Positions 1 to 6,751 of a stretch of 9,593 nucleotides of DNA are shown piece by piece (the stretch's first letter is position 1; every line of letters begins with the position of its first letter). The notes under the pieces are model-generated. The model made no database searches. It was not told where the DNA came from and worked only from the letters and a program-made list of their open reading frames with translations. Position numbers and translations under genes: made by a program. Location of the stretch: positions 1 to 9,593 of the forward strand of contig JAKAQU010000088.1 in NCBI GenBank assembly GCA_021819535.1. Reading direction: 5' to 3'. The stretch is from Pseudomonadota bacterium (GTDB taxonomy: Bacteria > Pseudomonadota > Alphaproteobacteria > Acetobacterales > Acetobacteraceae).

Positions 1-366
1 GATGTCCGCCTCCGGCACGGCGGCCTTGAGGCTCTGCGCCATGCGGTAGGCGAAGGAATCGAAAATCCGCCCGGGCGGCGGGCCGAGAATGCTGTTGGAG
101 CCGATCGCCAAAATATCGACATGCCCGCCCGGCCGCAGGGCCGCGCGCAAGGCCGGCAGATCGAGCGGGGTCGCGGGTGCGGCAGGCGGCGGGCAGAAAT
201 TCGCCGGCAGCGGCGGCGGCGGGTCGCTGCCCGGCCCGGCGAGCACGATGCGCGCAACGACCGGCGCCGGCGCCTCACCCCCCTGCCATGCCGCACGCGC
301 CGGCGCATCGAGGATGCACAGCGCGAGCACCAGAAGCACGCCCCGTCTCTGCCAAACTCTGCTCAC
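1..366 (-). CDS. Secreted SGNH/GDSL hydrolase-like protein, N-terminal part (runs off the left edge)
   Basis: The first 122 residues are visible and the frame stays open to base 1. I start at GTG 366 because a TAG lies in frame at 378-376 and the ATG at 368 is followed at once by TGA. The N-terminus is a signal peptide: basic RR at residues 7-8, a hydrophobic stretch at 9-19, and an APARA|A cleavage site near residue 25. C17 follows LAL, which is not a lipobox. A proline-rich stretch (about 48-67) leads to HVDILAIGSNSILG (82-95), then FAYRMAQSL and a VPEADI-like strand end. This matches block I of SGNH hydrolases, where a strand ends in GDS or GSS and is followed by a helix and a second strand. 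The product would act outside the cytoplasm, probably on an ester or glycan; the substrate is unknown. It starts 18 bases after flhG, so it looks co-transcribed. The nucleophile position is odd (see findings). Gene call firm, family moderate. Confidence 0.62.
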   Translation of the reverse strand, partial: MSRVWQRRGVLLVLALCILDAPARAAWQGGEAPAPVVARIVLAGPGSDPPPPLPANFCPPPAAPATPLDLPALRAALRPGGHVDILAIGSNSILGPPPGRIFDSFAYRMAQSLKAAVPEADI

Positions 367-384
367 ATGGGCGCGCTACCAGCG

Positions 385-1233
385 TCAGCCCGCGGCGGCA
401 AGCCCGTGCGGCGCAACCGCAAGGCCGGCCGCCACCCGCTCCACGTCCGCGGCCGCCGGGCTCGCCGGATGGCGGGTGAGAAGAAGGCTTTGGCGGCGGA
501 TCGCCTCTCGCACCCGATCATCGCGCCGCACCGCCCCGGCATAGTCCGGCGCGCGGCCGAGAAATGCCTGACAGGCGCGCGCGAGGGTCGCGAAAGTGCG
601 TTCGCCCGCGCTCTGGCTCGCGGCCTGGTTCACCACCACCCGAACATCGCCGCTACCCTTTTCCGCCGGCCGGTCGGCGGCGTGCAGTTTCAAGACGGCG
701 TAGGCGTCGGTGAGGCTGGTCGGCTCATCGGTCGTCACCACGACCAGCGTGTCCGCCGCCGCCGTCATCTGCCGCACCGCCCGATCGAGCCCGGCGCCGA
801 GATCGAGCACAACCATTTGATAGAGCGCGGTCGCGCTCCGCAGTTCCGCGAGCACCCGGGCAAGCGCCGCCGGCGTCAACGCGGCGAGCGCGCCCGAGCC
901 CGAGCGGCCGGGGAGAATATCGAAGCCGCCCGGGACAAAAGTGGCGACGCTCTCGGCAAGGCTCGCCCGCCCGGCGATCAGGCCGCCGAGATCGCGCTCG
1001 GGCATCAGCCCGAGCTGGATATCGACATTGGCGAGACCGAGATCACCATCGAACAGCAGAACACGCCGGCCCGCGCGGGCGAGGGCATGGGCAAGCGTAA
1101 TCGCGAACCAGGTCTTGCCCACCCCCCCCTTGCCCGAGGCAATGGCGATCAGGCGCCCGCGGCGGAGCGGCAGCACATTGCTGCGCGGCGCAGCGGTGAG
1201 ATCATGAGGGAGAGAGCGGGCATCTAGCATCAT
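385..1233 (-). CDS. flhG: FlhG/MinD-like ParA-family ATPase
   Basis: This is a 282-residue P-loop ATPase of the MinD/ParA/FlhG group. FlhG family members limit flagellar number and work with FlhF at the pole. The deviant Walker A is GKGGVGKT at residues 34-41, followed by W42 where S, T or N is usual. The second lysine loop and switch I are LFDGDLGLANVDIQLGL (60-76), typical of FlhG/MinD, and Walker B is VVLDLGAG (141-148). I prefer ATG 1233: it makes an ATGA overlap with the flhF stop, and AGAGG lies 7 bases upstream. A TTG at 1239 would add two residues. The N-terminus lacks the DQAxxLR motif by which FlhG stimulates FlhF, and the C-terminus shows no basic amphipathic membrane helix, so behaviour may differ from the Vibrio or Bacillus proteins. 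The plain annotation MinD/ParA family ATPase is the safe alternative. Confidence 0.9.
   Translation of the reverse strand: MMLDARSLPHDLTAAPRSNVLPLRRGRLIAIASGKGGVGKTWFAITLAHALARAGRRVLLFDGDLGLANVDIQLGLMPERDLGGLIAGRASLAESVATFVPGGFDILPGRSGSGALAALTPAALARVLAELRSATALYQMVVLDLGAGLDRAVRQMTAAADTLVVVTTDEPTSLTDAYAVLKLHAADRPAEKGSGDVRVVVNQAASQSAGERTFATLARACQAFLGRAPDYAGAVRRDDRVREAIRRQSLLLTRHPASPAAADVERVAAGLAVAPHGLAAAG
1122..1129 (-). repeat. G8 homopolymer inside the flhG Walker A codons
   Basis: Eight consecutive C on the plus strand (G8 in the coding strand) span the end of the K35 codon, both glycine codons 36-37 and the first base of V38. It is the longest single-base run I noticed in the window. A one-base slip would frameshift flhG near codon 37. 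Confidence 0.7.
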
Positions 1234-2162
1234 GCGCAAGCCTCTGCTGGAGGCCGAGCGCCGGCGGCGATGGTGCCGCGCAGCAGGCGTTCGGCAAGGA
1301 AATCGGCGGTCATCGGCGCGAGACCGTCGGCGGCGGCGCCACTCACCCCGGCCTCGGTGAAAGCGAGCCGCCCGGCGGCGGCGGCGGCGAGCAGGCCGCC
1401 CAGGCGCCGCGCCAGATCGAGCCGGGTCGCAACCAGAACTGTCGCGCCGGAGGCGGCGAAACCGGCGGCGATATCAGCGGCCTCGGCCGCATCGAGACCG
1501 GCCGGCAAGGTAAGCGCGATGCGCGCGCCGGCCGCGCCGGCGAGGCCCGCGATCTCCTCGCGGGCGGCGGCATCGAAGGGGTCGAGCCCGGGCGCATCGA
1601 TCAGCACCGGCGCCCCTTCACACCGCCGGGTCAAGGCACGCGCGAGCGAGACCGGTTGGCTCGCCACCAGAAGGCTCAAGCCGAGCAGCCGCGTATAAGC
1701 GGCCAGTTGCTCGGCTGCGCCGGCGCGCTTGCCGTCCGCCGAGACGATGAGCGGCGTCTCGCCCGCCAGCACCAGCCGGGTCGCCAGCCGCGCGACGGTG
1801 AGCGTCTTGCCGGCGCCGGGCGGGCCGACAAAGAGCCAGGGCGCCGAGCCGGGCGCGAGCGCGAGGGCGGAAAAGACGAAATGCCGCGCCAAAGCCGCGG
1901 CCAGCGCGCCCTCTTCGAGCAAGGCCACGAGCACCTCGGGAACGCCGTGGAAGGCGAGAATTTCGCGGCGATCGCGCCCCGCCTCGCCGATCCCGCGCCC
2001 GTCATCCGTCGCCGCCGGCGCCGCCGGGTCGAGTGCTGCCGTCACCTCGACGCCGCCCGCCACCCGCCGGGTGCCGAGGATCAGGGCATCGGGGCCCAGT
2101 TCTCGGCGCAGCTCCGCCATCGCTGCCGCCATGCTCGGCGCGCGATAGAGTTTCAGCCGCAT
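1230..2162 (-). CDS. flhF: FlhF, SRP-family GTPase for flagellar placement
   Basis: FlhF is a peripheral membrane GTPase of the SRP54/FtsY group that marks the flagellar site and helps recruit FliF and the export gate. The N-terminus MRLKLYRAPSMAAAMAEL is the classic FlhF opening. The P-loop is GPPGAGKT (113-120). The G2/DxxRxxxxxQL element is residues 143-153 (D143, R146, Q152, L153). G3 reads DAPG (189-192) instead of the usual DTAG, and G4 is TRLD (246-249). At 310 residues it is short: the N-terminal B domain is only about 100 residues, with an Ala/Gly-rich stretch at 45-60. A GGAG lies 8 bases before ATG 2162. The gene follows flhA after 61 bases and its TGA overlaps the flhG ATG, so the two are translationally coupled. 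A (GGC)5 run at 1374-1389 encodes poly-Ala at about 259-263. Family certain; GTPase strength unknown. Confidence 0.92.
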   Translation of the reverse strand: MRLKLYRAPSMAAAMAELRRELGPDALILGTRRVAGGVEVTAALDPAAPAATDDGRGIGEAGRDRREILAFHGVPEVLVALLEEGALAAALARHFVFSALALAPGSAPWLFVGPPGAGKTLTVARLATRLVLAGETPLIVSADGKRAGAAEQLAAYTRLLGLSLLVASQPVSLARALTRRCEGAPVLIDAPGLDPFDAAAREEIAGLAGAAGARIALTLPAGLDAAEAADIAAGFAASGATVLVATRLDLARRLGGLLAAAAAGRLAFTEAGVSGAAADGLAPMTADFLAERLLRGTIAAGARPPAEACA

Positions 2163-2223
2163 ATCTCTCGCTCCACAACCGGCCTCATCGCCACACCCCC
2201 GCCCCTCTCATGCTCACCCCCGA

Positions 2224-4320
2224 TCACAGCGTGCCAACGGTGCGGATGCGGGCACGGGGGTGGATTTCCGTCTGCGCCAAAACCGCGGTCGCCGGGCGGA
2301 TGCGTTCGACGATGGCGCGCACATGCGGGCGGATCGCGGCACTGGTCAGCAAAACCGCGGTCTCGCCATTGGCCGCTGCCTGCTCGAAGGCGGCGCGGAA
2401 ACGCTGCATGAAATCCTGCAGCCGTTGCGGCGACATCACCAATTGACGGTCATCGGCTGGCCCGACCAGGGCATCGGCGAACGCCCCTTCCCATTCCGGC
2501 GACAAGGTGATGAGCGGGATATAGCCGCCGGGGCCGACATGGCTGTCGCTCAATTGCCGGGCGAGGCGGGCGCGGACATGGGCGATGATGGCGCCGAAAT
2601 TCCGCCGCTCCCCGCTCGTCGCCTCCTGAATGCCTTCGAGAATGGTCGGAAGATCGCGGATCGAGACCCGCTCGGCGAGCAGGGCCTGCAACACCCGCTG
2701 CACGCCGCCCGTCGAGATCTGCGTCGGGATGAGATCCGCGACCAGCTTCTGCTGCTCGCGCGGCAATTCATCGAGCAGCTTCTGGGTCTCGGCATAGGAG
2801 AGGAGTTCAGCCATGTTCTCACGCACGATCTCGGTGAGATGCGTTGCCAAGACGCTCGGCGGATCGACGACGGTGCAGCCGCGGAACGTCGCCTCCTCGC
2901 GCGCATCCGGCGTGATCCAGAGCGCGGGCAGGCCGAACGCCGGCTCGGTGGTGCGCTCGCCGGGCAAATCCGGGCGCCCGCCCTTCGGATCCATCGCCAG
3001 GAGCGCGTTTATGCGCACCTCTCCGTGCCCGGCCTCGATCTCCTTGATGCGGATGGCATAGCCGTCGGCGGGAAGCTGCATATTATCCTGGATGCGCACC
3101 GGCGGCAGAACGAATCCCATCTCGGCGGCGATGGCACGGCGCATGCCCTTGATCTGCTCGGTGAGCCGCGGCGGATCGCCGCTGGCCAGCGCGAGCAGCC
3201 CATAGCCGAGTTCGAGCCGGATGAGATCGATCCGCAGCGCCTCGCTGATCGGCGGCTCGGCGGACGCGGCCGGAGCGGTTTGGTTGAGCGCGAGCGCGAG
3301 CGCCGGCGCATGGTTGCGCCTGAGCCACGCCGCCCCGCCGGCCAATCCCGCAAGGCCGAGAAAAGGGAGGGCTGGCAAGCCCGGCATCAGCGCGAGAATG
3401 CTCGCGGCACCGGCGGCCAGCGCGAGCGGCTTCGGCCGCCCGCCGATCTCACCGAGCAGCGCGACATTCGCCTTGCCCTCCATGCCGCCCTTGGTCACCA
3501 CGATGCCGGCGGCGGTGGAGACCAGAAGGGCCGGAATCTGCGCGACCAGCCCATCGCCGACGGTGAGCGTGGTGAAGGTCGCCGCCGCATCGGCGAACGG
3601 CATGCCATGGCGGACCAACCCGATCGTGAGCCCGCCGACGATGTTGATCGCGGTGATGATCAGGGCCGCGATGGCATCGCCGCGGACAAACCGCGCGGCA
3701 CCATCCATGGCGCCGTAGAAACCGCTCTCCGCCTCCAATTCGCGCCGGCGCCGCCGCGCCGTCTTGTCATCGATCATGCCCGAGGAGAGATCGGCATCGA
3801 TCGCCATCTGCTTGCCCGGCATGGCATCGAGGCTGAAGCGCGCCGAGACCTCGGCGATGCGGCCCGAGCCCTTGGTGATGACCATGAAATTCACGACGAG
3901 GAGGATCGCGAATAAAATGACGCCGATCACCACGTCGCCGCCCATCAAAAAACCGCCGAAAGCGGCAACGACGTGCCCGGCGGCGAGCGGCCCCTCATTG
4001 CCATGGGCGAGAATGAGCCGCGTGGTCGCGACCTCGAGTGCGAGGCGAAGCAGCGTCGTCAGCAGAAGGAGGGTCGGAAAGCTAGAGAAATCGAGTGGTT
4101 TTTCGAGAAACAGCGCGACCATCAAAACCAGGATCGAGGCGGTGATGGAAAGTGAGAGGCAAATGTCGAGAACGAAGGGCGGCAGCGGCAGGATGAGGAC
4201 GGAAAGCAAGGCGACGACGCCGAGCGCGAGCCCGATATCGCTTCCCGGGAGATAGGGGCGGGCGCGCTCACCGAGCGTCTGCAGCCAGGGTGCCGCCGGC
4301 TTCGCCGCGAACTCAACCAT
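2224..4320 (-). CDS. flhA: FlhA, flagellar type III export gate protein
   Basis: FlhA is the large inner-membrane subunit of the flagellar export gate; it forms a nonamer and couples proton flow to secretion. The protein has 698 residues, normal for the family. Residues about 28-145 and 216-335 hold the hydrophobic segments expected for eight membrane helices. Between them lies the conserved FHIPEP-family cytoplasmic loop: GRIAEVSARFSLDAMPGKQ (152-170), then the ID/AD stretch and YGAMDGAARFVRGD (202-215). D206 matches the essential aspartate numbered 208 in Salmonella FlhA. The cytoplasmic C domain (about 355-698) includes AMDPKGG and a LPGERTTEPAFGLPALWI-like segment, which bind chaperone-substrate complexes, and ends HPRARIRTVGTL. 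ATG 4320 is preceded by GAGG at 4 bases. It starts 6 bases after the flbD stop, as in the Caulobacter operon. No truncation or missing block is seen. Confidence 0.97.
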   Translation of the reverse strand: MVEFAAKPAAPWLQTLGERARPYLPGSDIGLALGVVALLSVLILPLPPFVLDICLSLSITASILVLMVALFLEKPLDFSSFPTLLLLTTLLRLALEVATTRLILAHGNEGPLAAGHVVAAFGGFLMGGDVVIGVILFAILLVVNFMVITKGSGRIAEVSARFSLDAMPGKQMAIDADLSSGMIDDKTARRRRRELEAESGFYGAMDGAARFVRGDAIAALIITAINIVGGLTIGLVRHGMPFADAAATFTTLTVGDGLVAQIPALLVSTAAGIVVTKGGMEGKANVALLGEIGGRPKPLALAAGAASILALMPGLPALPFLGLAGLAGGAAWLRRNHAPALALALNQTAPAASAEPPISEALRIDLIRLELGYGLLALASGDPPRLTEQIKGMRRAIAAEMGFVLPPVRIQDNMQLPADGYAIRIKEIEAGHGEVRINALLAMDPKGGRPDLPGERTTEPAFGLPALWITPDAREEATFRGCTVVDPPSVLATHLTEIVRENMAELLSYAETQKLLDELPREQQKLVADLIPTQISTGGVQRVLQALLAERVSIRDLPTILEGIQEATSGERRNFGAIIAHVRARLARQLSDSHVGPGGYIPLITLSPEWEGAFADALVGPADDRQLVMSPQRLQDFMQRFRAAFEQAAANGETAVLLTSAAIRPHVRAIVERIRPATAVLAQTEIHPRARIRTVGTL

Positions 4321-4326
4321 GGCGCC

Positions 4327-5703
4327 TCAAACCGCCACCGCCGCCGCCATGTTCCCCGCGATGTTACCCGGCGGCGGCGGCACGGCGAGACCCTGGGCGG
4401 CGTAGTCGCGAAGCTTGTTGCGCAATGCGCGGATTGAAATGCCGAGCATGACCGCGGCATGGGTGCGGTTGCCAAAAGTGTGTTCGAGGGTTTCGAGAAT
4501 GAGATCGCGCTCGACCTCCTCGACGGTGCGCCCGACCAGCGCCGAAAGCGGCGCGGCCTGGGCCGAGGGCGCCGGCTCGGGCGTGCCGTTCGGCGCCGGC
4601 GCGCCGGTATTCGGCAGTTCGACCGCGGCGAGGCCGATTTCGTCGCCTTCGGCGAGCAGCACCGCGCGATGGATGATGTTCTCCAATTCGCGCACATTGC
4701 CGCGCCAGGGGGCCGCGCGCAGCGCCGCGCACACCGCCGGCGCGAGCGGGCGCGAGGGGAGGCCGTTGAGATCGGCGAAGCGGCGGGCGAAATGCTCGGC
4801 GAGCGGGATGATATCGCCAACCCGCTCGCGAAGGGGCGGGATCGCCAGATTGACGACGTTGAGCCGGAAATAAAGATCTTCCCGAAACCGCCCGGCGGCG
4901 ATCTCGGCCCTGAGATCGCGGTTGGTGGTGGCGAGAAGCCGCACATTCACCCGAACCGGCGCGGCACCCCCGAGGCGGTCGATCTCGCGCTCCTGAATGG
5001 CGCGCAAGAGCTTGGCCTGGAGGCGGATATCCATCTCGCTGATCTCATCGAGCAGCAGAGTGCCGCCGTCGGCAGCCTCGAATTTGCCGACGCGGCGGGC
5101 GATGGCGCCGGAGAAGGCGCCCTTCTCATGACCAAAAAGCTCGGATTCGAGCAGATTTTCCGGGATCGCCGCGCAGTTCAAGGCAACGAAAGGTGCCGCC
5201 GCGCGCTTCGAGCGGCGATGGACAAAGCGCGCCATAACCTCCTTGCCGGTGCCCGATTCCCCCGAAATCAGCACCGACGCCTCGGCGCGGGCCACCTGCT
5301 CGGCGCGGCGGATGGTCGACTGCATGAGCGGATCATGCGCGATCATCGCGAGGCTCTCGCCGGCGGCGGCTTCGAGAAGGGCGGCGATCATCTCGGCATC
5401 CGGCGGCAGCGGCAGGAATTCGCGCGCCCCGGCCTTGATCGCGCGCACCGCCGCCTCGGCATCGTTGCCGATCCCGCAGGCGATGACGGGAACCAAAATG
5501 CGCTCGGCAAACATCGCGCGAATGAGCGCCGCGATATCATGCCGTATGTCGCAAAGAACGAGATCGACGCGGGCATCGGCGCGCAACCGGATCAAGGCCG
5601 GCTCGATGCCATCGGCCTGGTCGAGCCGGGCACCGCGCGCGATCGCGATCTGCGCCGCCTGGCCGAGTTCCGCCGCGAGAGACCCGATGATCAGAACCTG
5701 CAT
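4327..5703 (-). CDS. flbD: FlbD-type sigma-54 transcriptional activator
   Basis: This 458-residue enhancer-binding protein couples ATP hydrolysis to opening of sigma-54 promoters. Residues 1-110 are a receiver-like domain that is degenerate: the strand 1 acidic pair is replaced (VLIIGSL), D52 remains at the phospho-acceptor position (LVLCDIRHD), and the switch Thr and the late Lys appear as A75 or C76 and L99. The AAA+ domain (about 123-355) has Walker A GESGTGKE (148-155), a GAFSGA sigma-54 loop (195-200, usually GAFTGA), Walker B GGTLLLDE (213-220), RFREDLYFRLNV (272-283) and LRERVGDI (291-298). After an Ala/Pro linker comes a Fis-type helix-turn-helix (about 402-434, NRTHAAVMLGISIRALRNKL). 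ATG 5703 has AGGAG 10 bases upstream. Its place between fliN and flhA is that of Caulobacter flbD, which activates late flagellar genes and represses fliF. A generic NtrC-family name is the fallback. Confidence 0.92.
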   Translation of the reverse strand: MQVLIIGSLAAELGQAAQIAIARGARLDQADGIEPALIRLRADARVDLVLCDIRHDIAALIRAMFAERILVPVIACGIGNDAEAAVRAIKAGAREFLPLPPDAEMIAALLEAAAGESLAMIAHDPLMQSTIRRAEQVARAEASVLISGESGTGKEVMARFVHRRSKRAAAPFVALNCAAIPENLLESELFGHEKGAFSGAIARRVGKFEAADGGTLLLDEISEMDIRLQAKLLRAIQEREIDRLGGAAPVRVNVRLLATTNRDLRAEIAAGRFREDLYFRLNVVNLAIPPLRERVGDIIPLAEHFARRFADLNGLPSRPLAPAVCAALRAAPWRGNVRELENIIHRAVLLAEGDEIGLAAVELPNTGAPAPNGTPEPAPSAQAAPLSALVGRTVEEVERDLILETLEHTFGNRTHAAVMLGISIRALRNKLRDYAAQGLAVPPPPGNIAGNMAAAVAV

Positions 5704-5733
5704 GGCCGAACCGCTCCTATCCGCCCGCCGCCG

Positions 5734-6057
5734 TCAAACCACCCGATCCGCCTTGACGATTTCGGTCATCGTCACGCCAAGGCGGTTGTCGTCCACCATC
5801 ACCACCTCGCCGCGCGCAACGAGGCGGTTGTTGACATAGATGTCGATCGCCTCGCCGAGCTTGCGATCGAGTTCGACCACGGCACCACGGCCGAGCTTGA
5901 GCAGTTGATTGACCTGCATCGTCGCCTTGCCGAGGACGGCGCTCACCGTCACCGGAATGTCGTAGACCGCCTCGAGATCACGGGCGCCACGCGGCACGTT
6001 GGTGTCGGTGACGTCGAGCGCCTCGCTGCCCTCGATGAAGTCAGGTTCATTCGGCAT
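5734..6057 (-). CDS. fliN: FliN, flagellar motor switch C-ring protein
   Basis: FliN forms the bottom of the cytoplasmic C ring; it takes part in rotation switching and docks FliH at the export apparatus. The protein has 107 residues and carries the whole SpoA domain: DIPVTVSAVLGKATM (33-47), then VNQLLKLGRGAVVELDR (49-65), GEAIDIYVNNRLVARGEVV (67-85) and DNRLGVTMTEI (89-99). The frame stays open further upstream to 6204, but that part is only the antisense-free shadow of fliH. ATG 6057 is preferred because it yields the normal FliN length and a purine-rich GAGGGA lies 8 bases before it. It overlaps the end of fliH by 11 bases, so it is probably translationally coupled. Its stop is followed after 30 bases by flbD. 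The order fliH-fliN-flbD matches Caulobacter. No unusual residues seen. Confidence 0.96.
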   Translation of the reverse strand: MPNEPDFIEGSEALDVTDTNVPRGARDLEAVYDIPVTVSAVLGKATMQVNQLLKLGRGAVVELDRKLGEAIDIYVNNRLVARGEVVMVDDNRLGVTMTEIVKADRVV

Positions 6058-6751
6058 CGGCCAATTCCCTCTCCGCGTTGATGTCGGCATCCAGCCCGAA
6101 GCGCTGCCATAATTCATCGAGACGCCGCCGCAGCGCCGCCCCATCGCGTCCGGCCCGGCCATCCTTCCAGACGATCGCGACATCCCCGGCCGCCATGGCG
6201 GCATCCGCGACGATCCGCACGCGCGCTGCGATCTCGGGGCTCAGCCGATCGAGATCGGCGGCGAGCATCGCCTCATCGTCGGGCGCGACCTGCACCCGGA
6301 TCTCCGGCTCGAGCGCCATCGGCGGCAATAACTCGTGCACCAGGCGGCTGATTTCGGCGCCCCCGTGCCGGCGGACGAGATCGGGCAGCACCGCGGCGAG
6401 CGAGGCGGTCAGCATGCGGGCGAGTTCGCGCCCGATATCGTCGGCCCGCCGCGTCGCCTCCCGGGCGGCATCGGCGAGGGCGGTGCGAATGGCCGCGAGC
6501 AGGCCATCGAGCGCCGCCTCGCGCGCGCCCTGCACCATCGCCCGCCCCGCAGCCATGCCTTCCGCGTAGCCGGCGCGCCGCGCCGCCTCGACGTCCTCGG
6601 CGCTGAAAACCGGCGCAATGACCTCGGGCTCGTCCGCAACCTCGGCCTCACCCGCGGCGGCCGTAGTCTCGGCGGCATCGAAATCCTCGATGAACAGCAT
6701 TCGTCTCTCATCGGCGGTGCCGCGTGGCCCGGATTTCGTCGTCCCGCTCAA
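6047..6751 (-). CDS. fliH: FliH (FlbE), regulator of the flagellar export ATPase
   Basis: FliH binds the ATPase FliI, holds it at the C ring through FliN and is an ATP-synthase peripheral-stalk analogue. The call rests on length (234 residues), position between fliG and fliN, the short acidic opening LFIEDFD, the charged GYAEGMAAGRAMV segment (61-73) with GxxxG spacing, a long helical middle (about 75-125), and a C-domain of FliH/YscL type with GDVAIVWKDGRAGRD (189-203). It lacks the two N-terminal Trp known from E. coli FliH; F20 and F24 sit there instead. The start is TTG 6751, overlapping the fliG TGA and preceded by GAGGAG at 8 bases. ATG 6700 (giving MLFIEDFD) is a real alternative with a weaker GAGAG site. 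FliH sequences diverge strongly, so the context carries much of the weight. Confidence 0.88.
   Translation of the reverse strand: MSGTTKSGPRGTADERRMLFIEDFDAAETTAAAGEAEVADEPEVIAPVFSAEDVEAARRAGYAEGMAAGRAMVQGAREAALDGLLAAIRTALADAAREATRRADDIGRELARMLTASLAAVLPDLVRRHGGAEISRLVHELLPPMALEPEIRVQVAPDDEAMLAADLDRLSPEIAARVRIVADAAMAAGDVAIVWKDGRAGRDGAALRRRLDELWQRFGLDADINAERELADAE
6058..6074 (-). promoter_or_regulatory. Shine-Dalgarno of fliN, decides the start
   Basis: GGAG/GAGGGA at 6074-6066 stands 8 bases before ATG 6057. It lies inside the last codons of fliH and supports the 107-residue FliN over the longer open frame. Confidence 0.6.

Noticed and set aside
363..368. ATG at 368 as start of the SGNH-like gene
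   Set aside because: It is followed immediately by TGA; the overlapping GTG 366 opens the real frame.
121..1227. Plus-strand open frame opposite flhG and the SGNH-like gene
   Set aside because: It runs across two minus-strand genes with clear motifs and is Arg-rich throughout.
2163..2223. Internal promoter, terminator or tiny ORF between flhA and flhF
   Set aside because: An eight-codon ATG frame exists, but there is no hairpin, no promoter-like boxes and no sign of conservation; only the flhF Shine-Dalgarno is convincing.
2260..3915. Long plus-strand open frame opposite flhA (551 codons)
   Set aside because: It is antisense to a full, well-conserved FlhA; its Arg/Gly/Asp-rich product has no family character. 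GC-rich codon bias leaves such frames open.
4459..6081. Long plus-strand open frame opposite flbD and fliN (540 codons)
   Set aside because: Antisense to two certain genes, composition typical of a shadow frame, no ribosome-binding site or domain.
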